A stretch of 6,399 nucleotides of DNA from Synergistaceae bacterium. GTDB lineage: Bacteria > Synergistota > Synergistia > Synergistales > Aminobacteriaceae. The notes beneath the pieces were generated by a model. It was given only the letters and a program-made list of their open reading frames with translations, was not told where the DNA came from and made no database searches. Shown one piece after another: positions 5,926-6,399 of this stretch (the first letter of the stretch is position 1; the number at the start of each line of letters is the position of its first letter). Made by a program: the position numbers and the translations under genes. The stretch spans positions 1-6,399 of the forward strand of contig JAISWV010000298.1 of NCBI GenBank assembly GCA_031270755.1, read 5' to 3'.

Positions 5926-6399
5926 ATGCCGATGCTGAAATTGCTTGCCTGTTTCAAAACCGCCTGGAACCTGGACGACGTGACGGCCCAGGAGTGGAGT
6001 TGCCTAGAGGGAGGCAAATTTCCCTCGTTCATGAAAAAAACACTGGGCGCTTACGACGAATCGGCGCTGGAGCTTGCGCTTCGTCTGGCGGACGACGCGC
6101 GGGCCCTGGGCCGGGAAACGGAATCGACCGCCCTCACCGTAGACGAGGACATCGACGACCACGTGGCCAAGAACCTGTTTGCGATAGGATACTCCCGGGT
6201 GGTCCGCGCGGCCTGTTCGGAAGATCTGCGTTTCCGGCCGGACCTTGTGGCCGGCAAGATCTGCGGGTTCGCCAAAAACGCCAAAAACGTCCATGAAGAA
6301 AACGTTTTCAATGAGAAAAACGCATTCGACCTGATTCTCACCGGGCAACAGGCCAACGTGGGAGACAACGGGCAGACCCACCTGCTGATAGCCGAGAAG
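5926..6399 (+). CDS. Electron transfer flavoprotein beta subunit, EtfB/FixA-like (3' partial)
   Basis: An open frame runs from an in-frame TGA at 5902-5904 to the window end; from ATG 5926 it gives 158 residues (MPMLKLLACFKTAW...). EtfB pairs with EtfA to carry electrons from flavin dehydrogenases to the quinone pool or to other acceptors. Recognised marks are the opening strand 'LKLLACFKTAW' (compare KILVCVKQVP), 'GAYDESALELALRL' (41-54, compare N.YDE.ALEEALRL), 'STALTVDE' (67-74), 'LFAIGYSRVVRA' (84-95, compare ALAMGADRAVL) and 'FDLILTGQQANVGDNGQ' (134-150). The last corresponds to the adenine-nucleotide-binding DLILTGRQAIDGDTGQ consensus, with IDGDT changed to NVGDN. Family members are about 250-280 residues, so the C-terminal part is missing and EtfA would be expected next. 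The sequence is divergent, so I am sure of the fold family but not of the partner dehydrogenase. TTG 5920 and ATG 5932 are alternative starts. Confidence 0.75.
   Translation, partial: MPMLKLLACFKTAWNLDDVTAQEWSCLEGGKFPSFMKKTLGAYDESALELALRLADDARALGRETESTALTVDEDIDDHVAKNLFAIGYSRVVRAACSEDLRFRPDLVAGKICGFAKNAKNVHEENVFNEKNAFDLILTGQQANVGDNGQTHLLIAEK

Noticed and set aside
5901..6296. A 131-codon plus-strand frame starting at ATG 5901
   Set aside because: The neighbouring frame from 5926 carries several ETF beta motifs and stays open to the window end. The 5901 product is Gly/Arg-rich without motifs, and its ATG overlaps the ribosome binding site region of the real gene.

Overview
The window holds the downstream part of one gene and then a tightly packed set of plus-strand genes. 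It opens inside a periplasmic substrate-binding protein gene of the branched-chain amino acid (LIV/HAAT) ABC importer type. Two membrane permease genes (LivH- and LivM-like) and two ATPase genes (LivG- and LivF-like) follow, and together they make a complete importer. A gene for an FGGY-family kinase that resembles glycerol kinases comes next. The window ends inside a gene that reads as an electron transfer flavoprotein (ETF) beta subunit. All genes lie on the plus strand. I see no RNA genes, mobile elements or CRISPR arrays, and no gene-free stretch longer than about 150 bases.

Layout: 1-714, substrate-binding protein (5' end missing); 715-865, spacer with a strong GC-rich hairpin; 866-1750, livH-like; 1763-2761, livM-like; 2765-3490, livG-like; 3480-4190, livF-like (overlaps livG by 11 bases); 4191-4284, short spacer; 4285-5805, FGGY kinase, opening with a hexanucleotide repeat; 5806-5925, spacer with a large stem-loop and a terminator-like hairpin; 5926-6399, EtfB-like gene (3' end missing).

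The genes from livH to livF are probably one transcript, because the junctions are 12 bases, 3 bases and an overlap, each with a good ribosome binding site. The hairpin after the binding-protein gene fits the common pattern in which the binding protein is made in excess over the membrane parts. The kinase may be co-transcribed, since I see no convincing terminator before it. The ETF gene sits behind a terminator-like structure and may be separately controlled or attenuated.

Functionally, a LIV-type importer next to a glycerol-kinase-like enzyme and an ETF suggests a catabolic cassette: uptake of a small organic compound, phosphorylation of it or of a derived polyol, and oxidation by a flavin enzyme passing electrons to ETF. 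The substrate cannot be read from the sequence. Kinase residues that contact glycerol in E. coli GlpK are only partly kept, so glycerol itself is doubtful.

Organism: a bacterium with moderately high GC content and strong GGAGG-type ribosome binding sites. Many LIV-type importers and ETF-linked oxidations are typical of amino-acid- or organic-acid-using anaerobes, such as Synergistota or some deltaproteobacterial and Firmicute lineages. I lean weakly to a Synergistota-like source, but that is inference from gene content and not proof.
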